Below, piece by piece: positions 34,046-44,731 of a DNA stretch of 64,000 nt (position 1 is its first letter; each line of letters opens with the position of its first letter). The DNA is from Curtobacterium sp. MCPF17_052 (GTDB lineage: Bacteria; Actinomycetota; Actinomycetes; Actinomycetales; Microbacteriaceae): assembly GCF_003234085.1 (NCBI RefSeq), contig NZ_QKSD01000001.1, positions 248,001-312,000 of the forward strand, read 5' to 3'. Below the pieces are notes generated by a model. It saw only the letters and a program-made list of their open reading frames with translations. It did no database searches and was not told the origin of the DNA. A program made the translations under genes and the position numbers.

Positions 34046-34627
34046 ATGCCGAGGAGTGGGAAAGAAGCGCGCGCCCGACTTCAGGCGGCCGCGTTGGAGC
34101 TCTATGCGACCCACGGGTATGAGGGCACGACCACGGCCGAGATCGCCGCGGCCGCGAACGTCAACCTCCGCACCTTCTTCCGACACTTTCCGGACAAGCG
34201 CGAAGTGCTGTTCGGCGGTGAGGAGCACGCCCGGAGCACCCTGGCGGATGACATCCTGGGTGCGCCAGAAAGCCTCGGGCCGGCGGAGGTGCTGCGTCGT
34301 GCGTTCACGCGCGCAGCTGAGGCGCAACAACAGGACGCTGACGCTGCTCTCGCCCGAATGAACGTCATTGCCGCCACTCCGGCACTGCGGGAACGTGATC
34401 TCGCGAAGGCGGCGATGCTGACCGAGACGTTGGCTTCGGCACTGCAGCACCGTGGAGTCCCGGCCGCGGTCGCCGACCTGGTCGCAGCGATGGGATGGGC
34501 GACCTACCAGCACGCTGCGGCCGCATGGATCCGTGATCCAGACAAGAATCTGCCCGACCACCTCGATGCCGCGTATGACGACTTAGCCGCCGCGGTGTCG
34601 ACGATCACTCCGCAATCAGACCGCTGA
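34046..34627 (+). CDS. TetR-family regulator
   Basis: A 193-aa repressor. The N-terminal helix-turn-helix TTTAEIAAAANVNLRTFFRH plus FPDKREVLFGG is standard. The C-terminal part is a helical effector domain (ALQHRGVPAAVADLVAA). ATG 34046 is the first Met after the operator palindrome. It very likely controls the divergent amidohydrolase gene. Confidence 0.88.
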   Translation: MPRSGKEARARLQAAALELYATHGYEGTTTAEIAAAANVNLRTFFRHFPDKREVLFGGEEHARSTLADDILGAPESLGPAEVLRRAFTRAAEAQQQDADAALARMNVIAATPALRERDLAKAAMLTETLASALQHRGVPAAVADLVAAMGWATYQHAAAAWIRDPDKNLPDHLDAAYDDLAAAVSTITPQSDR

Positions 34628-34650
34628 GACTGACACCGCTCCGGAAATCG

Positions 34651-35205
34651 TCAACCGGTCGCGCCGCGTTCATCGACGCCGACGAGCCGGCCACGTGCAA
34701 CGACGTGGTCCGCCGCTCGGCGAAGCGCCTCCGCAGCCGTGGTCAACCGATCGAGCCGGATGTCGAGCGCGTAGAGCTCGAAGAGGTAGCGGTGCGGCCC
34801 GTGGCCAGGAAGCGGCCTTGGCCCCTGGTACCCGGTCCGACCAAAGGCTGCTCGAGCGAACTGGACGCCGGCCGTCGGGGTGCTCAAGCCACCTTCCGCC
34901 AGTCGCTGCGTTCCAGGATCCAGGACACCGAGCGTGTGCACGAGAGGTCGAGGCAGCGGTACGTCGACGTCCTCGAGGACGATCATCAGAGCCCGGACGC
35001 GTTCGCCGTCCACATCGTCCCAGTGCAGTGACGGGGACCGGTTCTCCCCCGCCCCCTGACCCCGGTGCACCGCGGGGATTCGCCCGTTCGGAGTGAACCC
35101 ATCACTTCTGACCGTGATCGTGTCAGGAGCGCGCAGCGCCGGACGGTTCCACACGCTGTGTTGCTCGCCAGCGCGGAACGGACGGAGGAAGGACCCAACG
35201 GTCAT
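34651..35205 (-). CDS. YbhB/YbcL-type PEBP protein
   Basis: A 184-aa phosphatidylethanolamine-binding-like protein. FTPNGRIPAVHRGQGAGENRSPSLHW is the start of the fold (key part GENRSPSLHW). LMIVLEDVDVPLPRPLVHTLG is the ligand-site segment with DxDxP and H, and GYQGPRPLPGHGPHRYLFELYAL is the GxxGPxPPxGxxHRY signature (key part GHGPHRYLFELYAL). The cellular role is uncertain in bacteria. No secretion signal is seen. It is convergent with the TetR gene. Confidence 0.85.
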   Translation of the reverse strand: MTVGSFLRPFRAGEQHSVWNRPALRAPDTITVRSDGFTPNGRIPAVHRGQGAGENRSPSLHWDDVDGERVRALMIVLEDVDVPLPRPLVHTLGVLDPGTQRLAEGGLSTPTAGVQFARAAFGRTGYQGPRPLPGHGPHRYLFELYALDIRLDRLTTAAEALRRAADHVVARGRLVGVDERGATG

Positions 35206-35358
35206 CGGACAACCGTATCGCCGGGCCGTTCACGGCGTCCCGACGGAGCACCGCGCCCCGCGACGATCCCCCGCCCTGTCGAAGTTGCGCTACAGGGGCT
35301 GTGATACGGGGAACTGCGACGTTCATCTGACCGTCGTCGCCTCTGATTCGATGTACGT

Positions 35359-36144
35359 CTATCGCTCGACGTCGTCGACCCGGCTGAGCCAGTCTCGGAT
35401 CAGCGCGGCGGTCAATCCGGGTCGTTCGAGGTGGACACCATGGCCCGCGGTGTCGAGGACTGCGTACGTCCCACGGGGGTAGTGCTCGCGGAGGAGCCAT
35501 CCGTCCTCGTAACCGACCACGTCGTCCTGCCGACCGAACACGTGGAGGGATGGTGCCGTGAAGGGCAGCGGATGCGCGATCTCGGGTTCGACGGGCAGGC
35601 TGTACCGTGCCGCGATGCGCTCCATCACCGCCTGGTCCGCGTCCCGTTCGCCGGGCAGGACAGAGGTTATGAACGCGTCCAAGGTCTCGGTCGTCTGGAC
35701 GACGTGCGCTGTAGTGAACGCCTCGCGGGCATCCCCTGCCCGCTCGAGGGCGGCCGGTTCGATGACCAGGACCGTGCGCTCGGGCACACGTCGAGCCCGG
35801 TGCTCCGTCTCGGTGACGCCCGCGATCGTGGCGAGACCGAGGACCTGCCCACGCCGCACGTGTGCGATGTGGCGGGCGAGCATCCCGCCGTACGACTGGC
35901 CAACCAAGGCAAAAGGTTCGTCACCAAGGTGGTCGCTGATCGCTGCGAGGACTTCGTTGGCCACGTCGAGTGCACTCGCCGCAGCCGACCCGGTCGAGCC
36001 GGCAGCCCAAGGCAGATCGAGGTAGAGCCGGCGCCACGGCATGTCGCTGATCATCTGCTCGAGCGGCAGCATGATCCGGTGGTCGACCCCGAACCCGTGA
36101 AGGGCGACAAGCGGACGGCCAGAACCACGGGCAGACGCGAGCAC
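35359..36144 (-). CDS. Alpha/beta-hydrolase
   Basis: A 261-aa hydrolase with VALHGFGVDHR as oxyanion loop, VGQSYGGMLARHIA as nucleophile elbow, FGRQDDVVGYEDG with the acid and DTAGHGVHLE with the histidine. GTG 36144 is the best start. It lies 39 bp downstream of the MarR gene on the same strand, so the two may form one transcript. The substrate is unknown. Confidence 0.82.
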   Translation of the reverse strand: MLASARGSGRPLVALHGFGVDHRIMLPLEQMISDMPWRRLYLDLPWAAGSTGSAAASALDVANEVLAAISDHLGDEPFALVGQSYGGMLARHIAHVRRGQVLGLATIAGVTETEHRARRVPERTVLVIEPAALERAGDAREAFTTAHVVQTTETLDAFITSVLPGERDADQAVMERIAARYSLPVEPEIAHPLPFTAPSLHVFGRQDDVVGYEDGWLLREHYPRGTYAVLDTAGHGVHLERPGLTAALIRDWLSRVDDVER

Positions 36145-36183
36145 ACGCCGAACCTACAGCGGCACATCACCAATACACGACAG

Positions 36184-36621
36184 TCACGCCGAGCCGGGTC
36201 CGACGCTCTCGTCGTCGCCGTTTAGCTTCGCGAGGATTCGTGCGAGGGCTGCTCGGAGCTGTTCGTCGAGGGGAGCGAAGCGCTCGTCGAGCACGTCGGC
36301 CACGATGCGATGGCCGTCTTCGAGCGCCCGGCGGCCCTCGTCCGTCAGGGTGTGCTCGACCCGGCGCCCCGTCCCGGGAGAGCGGACGACGAGTTCGCGG
36401 TCGACCAGCCGGGTCGCGAGGGTTCCGAAGGCCTGGTCGCTCTGGAACGTTGCGAGGGCCAGGTCGTGGCCGGATGCGTGCGGCATCCGATCGATCGCCC
36501 GGAGCGCGTCCCATTGCACCAGTGACACACCGACGTCCCGCAGCGCCGCATCGGCTGCTCGGTGGTTGCGGTACTGCACCCGCTTCATCGCCTGCCCGAG
36601 CGCTTCCAGATTGGTTGTCAC
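36184..36621 (-). CDS. MarR-family regulator
   Basis: A 145-aa winged-helix regulator: LVQWDALRAIDRMPHASGHDLAL, FQSDQAFGTLATRLVDREL as recognition region and the RRVEHTLTDEGRRAL wing (motifs given in parts). It is divergent from an alpha/beta-hydrolase and precedes another on its own strand. A low-GC palindrome lies just upstream. A 96-bp remnant of a close relative occurs at 47830. Confidence 0.88.
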   Translation of the reverse strand: MTTNLEALGQAMKRVQYRNHRAADAALRDVGVSLVQWDALRAIDRMPHASGHDLALATFQSDQAFGTLATRLVDRELVVRSPGTGRRVEHTLTDEGRRALEDGHRIVADVLDERFAPLDEQLRAALARILAKLNGDDESVGPGSA

Positions 36622-36634
36622 GGTGTTAGCCTAT

Positions 36635-36658
36635 CAACATTCTTAGATAAGCATGTTG
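36635..36658. promoter_or_regulatory. Probable MarR operator
   Basis: CAACAT at 36635-36640 and ATGTTG at 36653-36658 flank an AT-rich centre (TCTTAGATAAGC), 13 bp from the MarR start and 14 bp from the divergent hydrolase start. The local AT content is striking for this genome. Confidence 0.65.
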
Positions 36659-36672
36659 AGAAAGGCAGTGCC

Positions 36673-37449
36673 ATGACCATCCCCCTCCCCGTCGACCTCG
36701 AAGTCCTCGAAGCCGGCAACCCCGAAGCCAGAACTGCGCTCGTTCTGCACGGCGGCGGCGGCCCCCAGACCGTCGCGCCGATCGTCGGCCACCTCGCCCC
36801 CACGTTCCACACGCTCGCCCCGACCCACCCAGGCTGGAACGGCACTTCACGTCCCGATGACATCGATTCGATCCCCGCGCTGGCGAGCGCCTACCTGGAT
36901 CACCTGCTCGCCGACGGGGGCCGCGACGTGCTCTTGGTGGGTTCCTCCATCGGCGGGTGGATCGCGCTGGAGATGGCCATCCAGGCGGCCGCCGACGTCC
37001 GGTACAGGGGTCTTATCGGCGCAATGGTCGACATCGACGGGATCGGTGCCGTCGTCGACGGCGAGCCCATCGCGGACTTCTTCGCCCTCGATGCCCGGGG
37101 GCTGGCGGAAGTGGCTTGGCACGACCCCGAGCGGGGGTACATGGACCCCGCCTCGTTCACCGACCAGCAGCGGGCGATCCTGCAGTCGAACGCCCAGACG
37201 ATGGCGGCGGTCGCTGGCCGTGCGATGAGCGACACCACACTTCTGGGCCGTCTCGGCTCGGTGAACGTGCCGACGCTCGTCGTGTACGGCGAAAGCGACC
37301 GCGTCGTCACCCCCGCTTACGGTCGGGCCGTCGCCGACGCGATTCCCGGGGCCTCGTTTGTCGCTGTGCCCGCCGCCGGACACCTCCCGCACCTCGAAGA
37401 CCCTGCGGCGACCTGGGCGGCCATCGACCCCTTCATCGCCCGCTCGTGA
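36673..37449 (+). CDS. Alpha/beta-hydrolase
   Basis: A 258-aa hydrolase: LVLHGGGGPQTV oxyanion loop, VGSSIGGWIALEMA nucleophile elbow, VVYGESDRVVTP acid, PAAGHLPHLEDP histidine. ATG 36673 follows GAGAAAGG. It is divergent from the MarR regulator with the operator-like palindrome between, so it is probably derepressed by a small molecule it may also degrade. Confidence 0.85.
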   Translation: MTIPLPVDLEVLEAGNPEARTALVLHGGGGPQTVAPIVGHLAPTFHTLAPTHPGWNGTSRPDDIDSIPALASAYLDHLLADGGRDVLLVGSSIGGWIALEMAIQAAADVRYRGLIGAMVDIDGIGAVVDGEPIADFFALDARGLAEVAWHDPERGYMDPASFTDQQRAILQSNAQTMAAVAGRAMSDTTLLGRLGSVNVPTLVVYGESDRVVTPAYGRAVADAIPGASFVAVPAAGHLPHLEDPAATWAAIDPFIARS

Positions 37450-37529
37450 TGTCCAGCCGACAGGGAGTGGCCCGGACGTCGGCACCCCAATCCACCCGCT
37501 CGTATACATCTCGAATGAAGAAGGCACCA

Positions 37530-38423
37530 ATGAAGGTTTTTCTCACCGGTACGACCGGCTACCTCGGTAGCGCGATCGCGAAGCAGCTCCTCGCCAACGG
37601 GCATGAGGTACTCGGTCACGTACGAACCTCTGAAGCCGCCGACCGTGTCAGCAGCCTTGGCATCGTCCCGCGTCTCGGCGACGTCCTCGACGACGTTTGG
37701 CTCCGTGGAGAGCTCACGGACGTGGATGGTGCGGTCCACGCAGCGAGCCCGAATGACACGGGAAGCGCTGCGTTCGACGGCCGGATCCTCGACACCGTGC
37801 TCGACGTGTTCGCGGGTACGGACCAGCGCTACGTCCACACCGGCGGAAGCTGGATCCACGGCTCAGGACGACGACTCAACGAAGCGAGCCCCTATGCGCC
37901 ACCAGTGATCGTCGCGTGGCGCCCGGCGGTCCTCGACCGGATCCGCGTGGCTGCCAGCACGGTACACGCGACGATGGTCGCACCGGCGAACCTCTACGGT
38001 CACGGCGGCGGACTGGTGGCACTGCTGGCGAACGCTCCGACGGAGAACGGCCAGCTGCGCTACCCCGGGTCGGCGCAGGCGTTCCCCAACGTCCACGTCG
38101 ACGATGCGGCGGCTCTCTTCGTTCATGTCCTCGAACACGACGCACCCGGTCCCTACGTGATCGCCGCGAACACCGAATCGGTGCCGATGGACACGCTGGC
38201 ACGCGCCCTCAGCGACGCTCAGGGGCTCGCCGGACAGATCCACGGCGACTCCCCCGAGGAAGCACGGCACCGTTTGGGGCCCCTCGCCGACCCGCTCCTC
38301 CTCAACGCCAGCATCGACTCTTCCGCAGCTCGAGCGCTCGGCTGGGCACCCAACGGTCCGACACTGATCGACGAAATCCGATCCGGCTCCTACATGCCGC
38401 GCTCATTCCCGCTCGAGCCGTAG
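37530..38423 (+). CDS. NAD-dependent epimerase-like SDR
   Basis: A 297-aa extended SDR. MKVFLTGTTGYLGSAIAKQL is the Rossmann start, VDGAVHAASPND follows and GGSWIHGSG replaces the usual Ser region. FPNVHVDDAAALFVHVLE is the conserved DAA segment, and ALGWAPNGPTLIDEI ends the protein much as the fragment at 345-755 does. ATG 37530 has AAGAAGG upstream; ATG 37515 does not. YxxxK is not obvious, so activity is uncertain. It is probably co-transcribed with the hydrolase 80 bp upstream. Confidence 0.8.
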   Translation: MKVFLTGTTGYLGSAIAKQLLANGHEVLGHVRTSEAADRVSSLGIVPRLGDVLDDVWLRGELTDVDGAVHAASPNDTGSAAFDGRILDTVLDVFAGTDQRYVHTGGSWIHGSGRRLNEASPYAPPVIVAWRPAVLDRIRVAASTVHATMVAPANLYGHGGGLVALLANAPTENGQLRYPGSAQAFPNVHVDDAAALFVHVLEHDAPGPYVIAANTESVPMDTLARALSDAQGLAGQIHGDSPEEARHRLGPLADPLLLNASIDSSAARALGWAPNGPTLIDEIRSGSYMPRSFPLEP

Positions 38424-38432
38424 GATCGGCTC

Positions 38433-38843
38433 ATGCCCGGCCGGGAGTCCCTGAGTCAGCAGTGGTACATGTCCTACTTGGCCGCATGCAACGACCGCCG
38501 TTTTGAGGACCTCGCCCGATACGTGCACCCGGAGGTCGACGGTTCGCTCGAGGGCTCCGTTCGCGGTGTGGGCGACTACGTCGCGGGCGTTCGCAGAATC
38601 ACCGATGCGTTCCCCGACTACCGGTGGACAATGGAGCGGCTTGTGATCGAGGGCGAGTGGATTGCCGCGCTGGTCCACGGGGCCGGTACGCATCAGGGCG
38701 AATTCCTCGGGATCGCACCCACCGGCCGCACAGTGATGGTGCAGGAGATGGTCTTCTACCGAGTAGTCGACGGAAAACTCATCGTGTGCCGAGGTGACCT
38801 GGACGTGAAGCTGCGCGATGCGCTCGCCTCCCCCGGCACCTGA
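38433..38843 (+). CDS. SnoaL-like ester cyclase-type protein
   Basis: A 136-aa NTF2-fold protein with YLAACNDRRFEDLARYVHPEV, GVGDYVAGVRRITDAFPDYRWT and GEFLGIAPTGRTVMVQEM (partial motifs), typical of SnoaL-like polyketide cyclase relatives. They bind hydrophobic small molecules. It starts 9 bp after the SDR gene, so it belongs to the same unit. Confidence 0.82.
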   Translation: MPGRESLSQQWYMSYLAACNDRRFEDLARYVHPEVDGSLEGSVRGVGDYVAGVRRITDAFPDYRWTMERLVIEGEWIAALVHGAGTHQGEFLGIAPTGRTVMVQEMVFYRVVDGKLIVCRGDLDVKLRDALASPGT

Positions 38844-38934
38844 GGAGGTACGACGGGCGGATCCGGTGTTCTCAGCGGCTCGCGTGCTGGACAGCAGTAG
38901 CTGCGGTGTCGCGAGCCATCGGGCTGGTCGGGAT

Positions 38935-40155
38935 CTATCGGGACGATCGCGAGGGCTCGATCGTGGCGCCCACGCGATGCGGGAAACGGAACCGGACGAC
39001 GAGACCTGCGAGAGCCGCAGCGGCGATGACCACCCCGCTGAGCAGCAGCGGGCCGTTGTACCCGGCGGTGAGCAACGGGCGGGAGAGGACCGGTCCGAGG
39101 ATCTGTCCGATGCCGTAGCCGGTGGTAAGGAGCGCGACGGCGCGCGGGACTTGCAGATAGGCGCCGAGGGCGAGGGCCAGCGAGCTGATCCCGACGAACG
39201 TGCCACCGAAGAGCGCCGCTGAGACCAGGGCACTGACGCTGCCGGGGAGCACCCCGGCAAGGGCGACGCCAACGGCCTGTACGCCGAGTGCGACGGTGAG
39301 CAGCGTCGGGCGGCTCCACCGACGGCCGAGCGCGGTCCACAACGCAGCGCCGGGAATCGCGGCGAGACCCACGACGACCCATGCGCCGTCACCGAGCCAG
39401 GCTGGTCCGTTTTGCCCGACAGCGGCGACGAGGAAGGTGCCGGCGATGATGTACCCAACCCCTTCAAATCCGTAGCTCACCACAAGTGCCGCGAACCGGT
39501 TCCCGGTGGGCGGTAGCGCCTGGTCCAACGATGCAGATGGCCGTTGCTCGACCGTCGCCGGACGGAGCCTCCAGGCGACGACGGTGAGGGCTGCGGTCAG
39601 CCCGGCGGCGATGAACCAGGCGGCCTGCCACGTCGACGTTGCTCGGACGACGACGACAACAAGACCGGACAAGGCGATGCCGGTGCCGATACCGCCGAAG
39701 CCCCAGCCGACGAAGTGTGGGCCGACCTCGCGAAGGTGGGAGATCATCGCGGAGGTCGCATAGATGAACACCAGGGCGCTGGTCAGCCCGGCGACGAACC
39801 TGAAGGCGGTCCACCAGGACGTATCGGACGCTGCGGGCATGAGTGCGAGCGTCGCAACCGTCAGAAGCATCGCGAACCGCATCACCCATCGTGACCGGAC
39901 CAACCCCGGAGCGCTGATGCCCAGAAGCGCGCCGAGCAGGTAACCGACGTAATTGCTCGTCGCGAGCCCGGCACCGTCGCTCACGGACAGTCCCGCCTGG
40001 GTCTGCATGAGCGGAAGGATCGGGGTGAATACGAAGCGGGCGATGCCCGTGCTGGCGGCCAGAGCTGCCGCACCCTGGAGCACGACCATCCCGGGCGAAG
40101 ACACCCGCAGTGACGGGAGGGAGATCGTGTGGGTGGCGGTGGCGGTGATGGCCAT
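38935..40155 (-). CDS. YbfB/YjiJ-family MFS transporter
   Basis: A 406-aa transporter with about twelve helices. GIARFVFTPILPLMQ and LATSNYVGYLLGALLG near the start and GYGIGQILGPVLSRPL late in the protein are marks of the YbfB/YjiJ family. It is probably an efflux or uptake carrier of small organic molecules. It is divergent from the LysR gene, a common pairing for this family. Confidence 0.87.
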   Translation of the reverse strand: MAITATATHTISLPSLRVSSPGMVVLQGAAALAASTGIARFVFTPILPLMQTQAGLSVSDGAGLATSNYVGYLLGALLGISAPGLVRSRWVMRFAMLLTVATLALMPAASDTSWWTAFRFVAGLTSALVFIYATSAMISHLREVGPHFVGWGFGGIGTGIALSGLVVVVVRATSTWQAAWFIAAGLTAALTVVAWRLRPATVEQRPSASLDQALPPTGNRFAALVVSYGFEGVGYIIAGTFLVAAVGQNGPAWLGDGAWVVVGLAAIPGAALWTALGRRWSRPTLLTVALGVQAVGVALAGVLPGSVSALVSAALFGGTFVGISSLALALGAYLQVPRAVALLTTGYGIGQILGPVLSRPLLTAGYNGPLLLSGVVIAAAALAGLVVRFRFPHRVGATIEPSRSSR

Positions 40156-40274
40156 GGGGTTCCCGTCGGAGGGTGATGAAGGGGGGATGCAGCGGTTCCG
40201 GCTGCAGGAGTGACGCTAGGAGCGCCTGAACGGAAGCGGAATTGCCGGCCACGGCGCACCTATGCTTGGCGGTC

Positions 40275-41126
40275 ATGAACGTCGAACTGCGCCACCTGCG
40301 CGCGTTCCTGATGGTCGGCAGGCACCGTTCCTTCACCCGTGCGGCGGAGCAGCTGTTCGTGACGCAGCCGGCGCTGACACGAACGATCAAGCAGCTGGAG
40401 CAGCTCCTCGAGGTACGCCTACTGGACCGAGACACCCGTCACGTCGGGTTGACCGTGGCCGGTACGCGGTTCTATGAGCAGGCAGAGTCTGCCGTGGCCG
40501 CGGTCGACCGCGCCGTGTCCTCGGCGCGGTCCGCATTGCCCCTGCGGCTGGCGTTCACGTGGCTGCTCCCCACGCCGTGGGCGCAGGACGCAATCGCTGA
40601 GTACGAGCGCCTTGGCGAGGGGCCGGTGACCCTCGTCCGGACGGATGAACCGATCGATGCGTTGCTCCGCGGAGACGTCGACGTCGCGGTGCTTCGAGAT
40701 CCTCGCGACGTCCCGGCAGGCGTCCGAGTCCTCCCGATCCTGAAGGAACAGCGAGTTCTGATCTGCTCGACCCGCGCTGATCTCCCGCGGGACCAGCCGG
40801 TGCCCTGGGCGGCGCTTGATCGCCACCCCTTCGTGTTCAATGCCACCACGGGCACCGTTGGCCCGTGGTCATGGACGGCAGGCAGTGGCCCGGCCACGTT
40901 CGTGGAGACCGCGAACTACGACGAGTGGCTGGAGACCATCGCGGCCGGACGCGGCATCGGAGTCGTTTCGTCGCTGGCTGCGCAGCGCACCATCCATCCC
41001 ACGATCCGGTTCGTCCCCCTCGTCGATGCTCCCCTGAGCTCGGTGTCGCTCGGCTTTGTCCTCGGGGACCGGGATCAGATGAAGCGGCGGTTCGTCGCAG
41101 CGAGCACTAAGGCAGCAACTTCCTGA
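40275..41126 (+). CDS. LysR-family regulator
   Basis: A 283-aa regulator. The winged helix RHLRAFLMVGRHRSFTRAAEQLFVTQPALTRTIKQLE (key part SFTRAAEQLFVTQPALTRTI) is followed by a substrate-binding-like effector domain. The ATG at 40275 gives the standard MNVELRHL start. It is divergent from the YbfB-type transporter gene, which it probably activates. Confidence 0.9.
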   Translation: MNVELRHLRAFLMVGRHRSFTRAAEQLFVTQPALTRTIKQLEQLLEVRLLDRDTRHVGLTVAGTRFYEQAESAVAAVDRAVSSARSALPLRLAFTWLLPTPWAQDAIAEYERLGEGPVTLVRTDEPIDALLRGDVDVAVLRDPRDVPAGVRVLPILKEQRVLICSTRADLPRDQPVPWAALDRHPFVFNATTGTVGPWSWTAGSGPATFVETANYDEWLETIAAGRGIGVVSSLAAQRTIHPTIRFVPLVDAPLSSVSLGFVLGDRDQMKRRFVAASTKAATS

Positions 41127-41132
41127 GGAAGT

Positions 41133-41151
41133 TGTAACTGATCGGTCTACT
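41133..41151. promoter_or_regulatory. Operator repeat A (TetR, NemR-like)
   Basis: TAACTGATCGGTCTACTAG, 18 bp before the TetR start. The identical 19-mer recurs at 41797-41815 before the DJ-1-type gene. It contains GGTCTA, the half-site of NemR boxes. Confidence 0.75.
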
Positions 41152-41168
41152 AGTGCTACGGTTCCGAC

Positions 41169-41753
41169 ATGCCCACCGATACCGACTCCCGCCAGGCCAT
41201 CCTGGACGCTGGACGGCGTACCACCGCCCACAAGGGCTGGGCCGCCGTCGGACTGAACGAGATCCTGGCTGAAGCCGGTGTCCCGCGCGGATCCTTCTAC
41301 TACTACTTCAAGTCGAAGGACGTGTTCGGTGAGGTGATGATGCGGGACTACTTCCGCGACCATCTCGTGATGATGGACGATTTGCTCGCGCAGCAGGACC
41401 GATCAGTGGCAGACCGCCTGATGCAGTACTTCCGGGGGTGGCGGGAGCTTCAGAGCCTCGATGACTGCCAGGGCAGATGTCTTGCCGTGAAGCTGGGCGC
41501 CGAGGTAGCTGATTTGTCAGAGTCCATGCGTCTGGTCTTCATGGAAGGCACCACCTCCATCACGGAGCGCATCGCGAAGATGATCCCACTCGGCCTTGCC
41601 GACGGTTCGCTCGCAGGCGCAGATGACCCCGCAGCCACCGCCGAGATGCTGTACGACCTGTGGCTCGGGGCGAGTGTCATGGCGAAGATCCATCGCAACA
41701 TGGGGCCCCTGGACAGAGCTCTCACCCTGACTGCACAGCTCCTGCACGCCTGA
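41169..41753 (+). CDS. TetR-family regulator, NemR-like
   Basis: A 194-aa repressor. The helix-turn-helix is VGLNEILAEAGVPRGSFYYY plus FKSKDVFG. The effector domain has DDCQGRCLAVKLGAEVADLSE, with Cys100 and Cys104 (quoted in part), near the redox cysteine region of NemR, which senses electrophiles such as N-ethylmaleimide and glyoxals. An identical 19-bp operator lies upstream of this gene and of the following DJ-1-type gene. Regulation of a reactive-carbonyl defence unit is the likely role; the cysteine parallel is by position only. Confidence 0.85.
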   Translation: MPTDTDSRQAILDAGRRTTAHKGWAAVGLNEILAEAGVPRGSFYYYFKSKDVFGEVMMRDYFRDHLVMMDDLLAQQDRSVADRLMQYFRGWRELQSLDDCQGRCLAVKLGAEVADLSESMRLVFMEGTTSITERIAKMIPLGLADGSLAGADDPAATAEMLYDLWLGASVMAKIHRNMGPLDRALTLTAQLLHA

Positions 41754-41796
41754 CCAGCGTCGACTCACTCGAGTCACATGGGCGCACCCCCGCTCA

Positions 41797-41815
41797 TAAC
41801 TGATCGGTCTACTAG
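41797..41815. promoter_or_regulatory. Operator repeat B (TetR, NemR-like)
   Basis: A second exact copy of TAACTGATCGGTCTACTAG, 15 bp before the DJ-1-type gene, marking a separate controlled promoter for that operon. Confidence 0.75.
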
Positions 41816-41830
41816 AAAAGGAACGTCTTC

Positions 41831-42516
41831 ATGAAGATCCTCATGGTCCTCACCTCACATGACGAACTCGGCACCACCGGCCGGAAGACCGGCTTCTGGC
41901 TCGAGGAACTCGCCGCGCCCTACTACCGCTTCGTCGAAGCCGGTGCTGACATCACCCTGGCTTCGCCGAAGGGCGGCAAACCGCCGCTCGACCCCGTGAG
42001 CAACGCGCCGGCGAACCAGACCGACCAGACCCGCCGGTTCGAGCAGGACGCAACCGCAACGGAGGCACTGGAGCACACCATCCGGCTTGACAGCGTGAAT
42101 GTCGCCGACTTCGACACCGTTTTCTACCCGGGCGGCCACGGTCCCCTGTGGGACCTCGCCGAGGACCAGGACTCGATCGCGCTGATTCAGGACACCCTCC
42201 GCTCCGGTAAGCCGATTGCGCTCGTCTGCCACGCGCCGGGCGTGCTGCGTCACGTGACAAACGAGGAAGGGACCCCGCTTGTGCAGGGCCGCCGTGTCAC
42301 CGGCTTCACGAACTCCGAGGAAGAGGGCGTGGGCCTCACCGACGTCGTGCCCTTCTTGGTCGAGGACGAGCTGGTGCGGCTCGGCGGCGACTACAGCAAG
42401 ATCGGCGACTGGGAGTCCTACGTCGTCGAGGACGGTCTGCTCATCACCGGTCAGAACCCGGCGTCCTCGGCAGCCGCCGCCGACGCTCTCCTCACAAAGC
42501 TCGAGGCGATGAGCGC

Positions 42517-42520
<4 letters not shown>
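41831..42520 (+). CDS. DJ-1/PfpI (Hsp31-like) protein, probable glyoxalase III/deglycase
   Basis: A 229-aa class I glutamine-amidotransferase-like protein. The catalytic pair is Cys133-His134 in ALVCHAPG with Glu25 in FWLEEL, the E-C-H set of Hsp31-type glyoxalase III. YPGGHGPLWDLA is the conserved glycine-rich loop. The family converts methylglyoxal or repairs glycated groups without glutathione. It is preceded by the same operator as the NemR-like gene and overlaps the next gene by four bases. Confidence 0.88.
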
Positions 42521-43726
<1,206 letters not shown>

Positions 43727-43739
43727 TCCCTCGGCGAGC

Positions 43740-43782
43740 ACGACGGCCCCGGACCTGCCGAGGGCGCTTCCGGGGCCGTCGT
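43740..43782. terminator. Bidirectional hairpin terminator
   Basis: A 13-bp perfect stem (ACGACGGCCCCGG, 43740-43752, with 43770-43782) between the hydrolase and the convergent XRE gene. Confidence 0.8.
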
Positions 43783-43795
43783 CGTTCCTCGGCAG

Positions 43796-44623
43796 TCAGA
43801 CCGCCGCGGGATTGTGTACGCCGAGCGCACGGACGAGGTCGTACTTTGACGCATCCTCTGATCCGGGTTCGGCGGTGTAGGTAATGACGCGGAGGTCGGT
43901 CCCGACCGCTGTGTAGACATCGCAGTCGACGGTGATCGGTCCGACCACCGGGTGGTTGAACGTCTTCGGCTCGGACTGCTGTTCAACGGACGAGCCCTCG
44001 CGCCAGATCTCCTCGAAGTGGGCGATGGCACGGAGCCGGCGGAGCCGATGTTGCACGGTCTCGTCGTTCGGGTACCGCAAGGCCGCGTTTCGCATGTCGG
44101 TGACGAGCGCACGCTCGAAGCGCTCGATGTAGGCGCGGCTCATGAGCACCTCAGGGGCGGTACCGGTGAAGTGCGCCTCAATGAGGTTGTGGTCCTTCGG
44201 CGGCTGTCCGAGCAGCGCCTGCCACGACGGGTTCACCGAGAGCAGCGACCAGTCGATGGTGTAGACGCCGATCGCGATCTCCGGCGCGCGCAGCAGGAGG
44301 CGCTGCACGCTCGGCGGGATGTGGGTCGGCATTTCGCTCGGGAGCGGGATGGGCAGCTCCGCCGCCCGGAACAACTGATCGCGTTCCCCAACCGAGAGCT
44401 GCAGTGCCCGGGCGAGGCTCCGGGCGACCTGAATCGATGGACGTCGTGCGCGGCCCTGTTCGAGCCGGACCAGGTAGTCAACCGATACGCCGGCGAGCAT
44501 AGCGACCTCCTCGCGTCGGAGCCCGGGGATCCGAGATGACACCGCCGGCAGACCGACCATCGCAGGCCGCAACCGGGCGCGCCAGGTCGTGAGGAGTCTG
44601 CTCAGGTCGCCGCGGTCTTCCAT
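43796..44623 (-). CDS. XRE-family regulator with MmyB-like domain
   Basis: A 275-aa regulator. Residues about 10-80 are a lambda-type helix-turn-helix (LRREEVAMLAGVSVDYLVRLEQG). The rest is an MmyB-like ligand-binding domain (VNPSWQALLG, RVITYTAEPGSEDA). Such pairs usually control a divergent small oxidoreductase or, as here, a YciI-like and a hydrolase gene at 44732. Confidence 0.87.
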   Translation of the reverse strand: MEDRGDLSRLLTTWRARLRPAMVGLPAVSSRIPGLRREEVAMLAGVSVDYLVRLEQGRARRPSIQVARSLARALQLSVGERDQLFRAAELPIPLPSEMPTHIPPSVQRLLLRAPEIAIGVYTIDWSLLSVNPSWQALLGQPPKDHNLIEAHFTGTAPEVLMSRAYIERFERALVTDMRNAALRYPNDETVQHRLRRLRAIAHFEEIWREGSSVEQQSEPKTFNHPVVGPITVDCDVYTAVGTDLRVITYTAEPGSEDASKYDLVRALGVHNPAAV

Positions 44624-44731
44624 GACCCCATCATGCGGTCCCGATGCGGCTCCTCGCTGGTATCCGCAGTCCTACCCGAGCCGTCGACGACGGCGCGACA
44701 GTTGTCCTCGGTAACCACGAAAGGAACCACC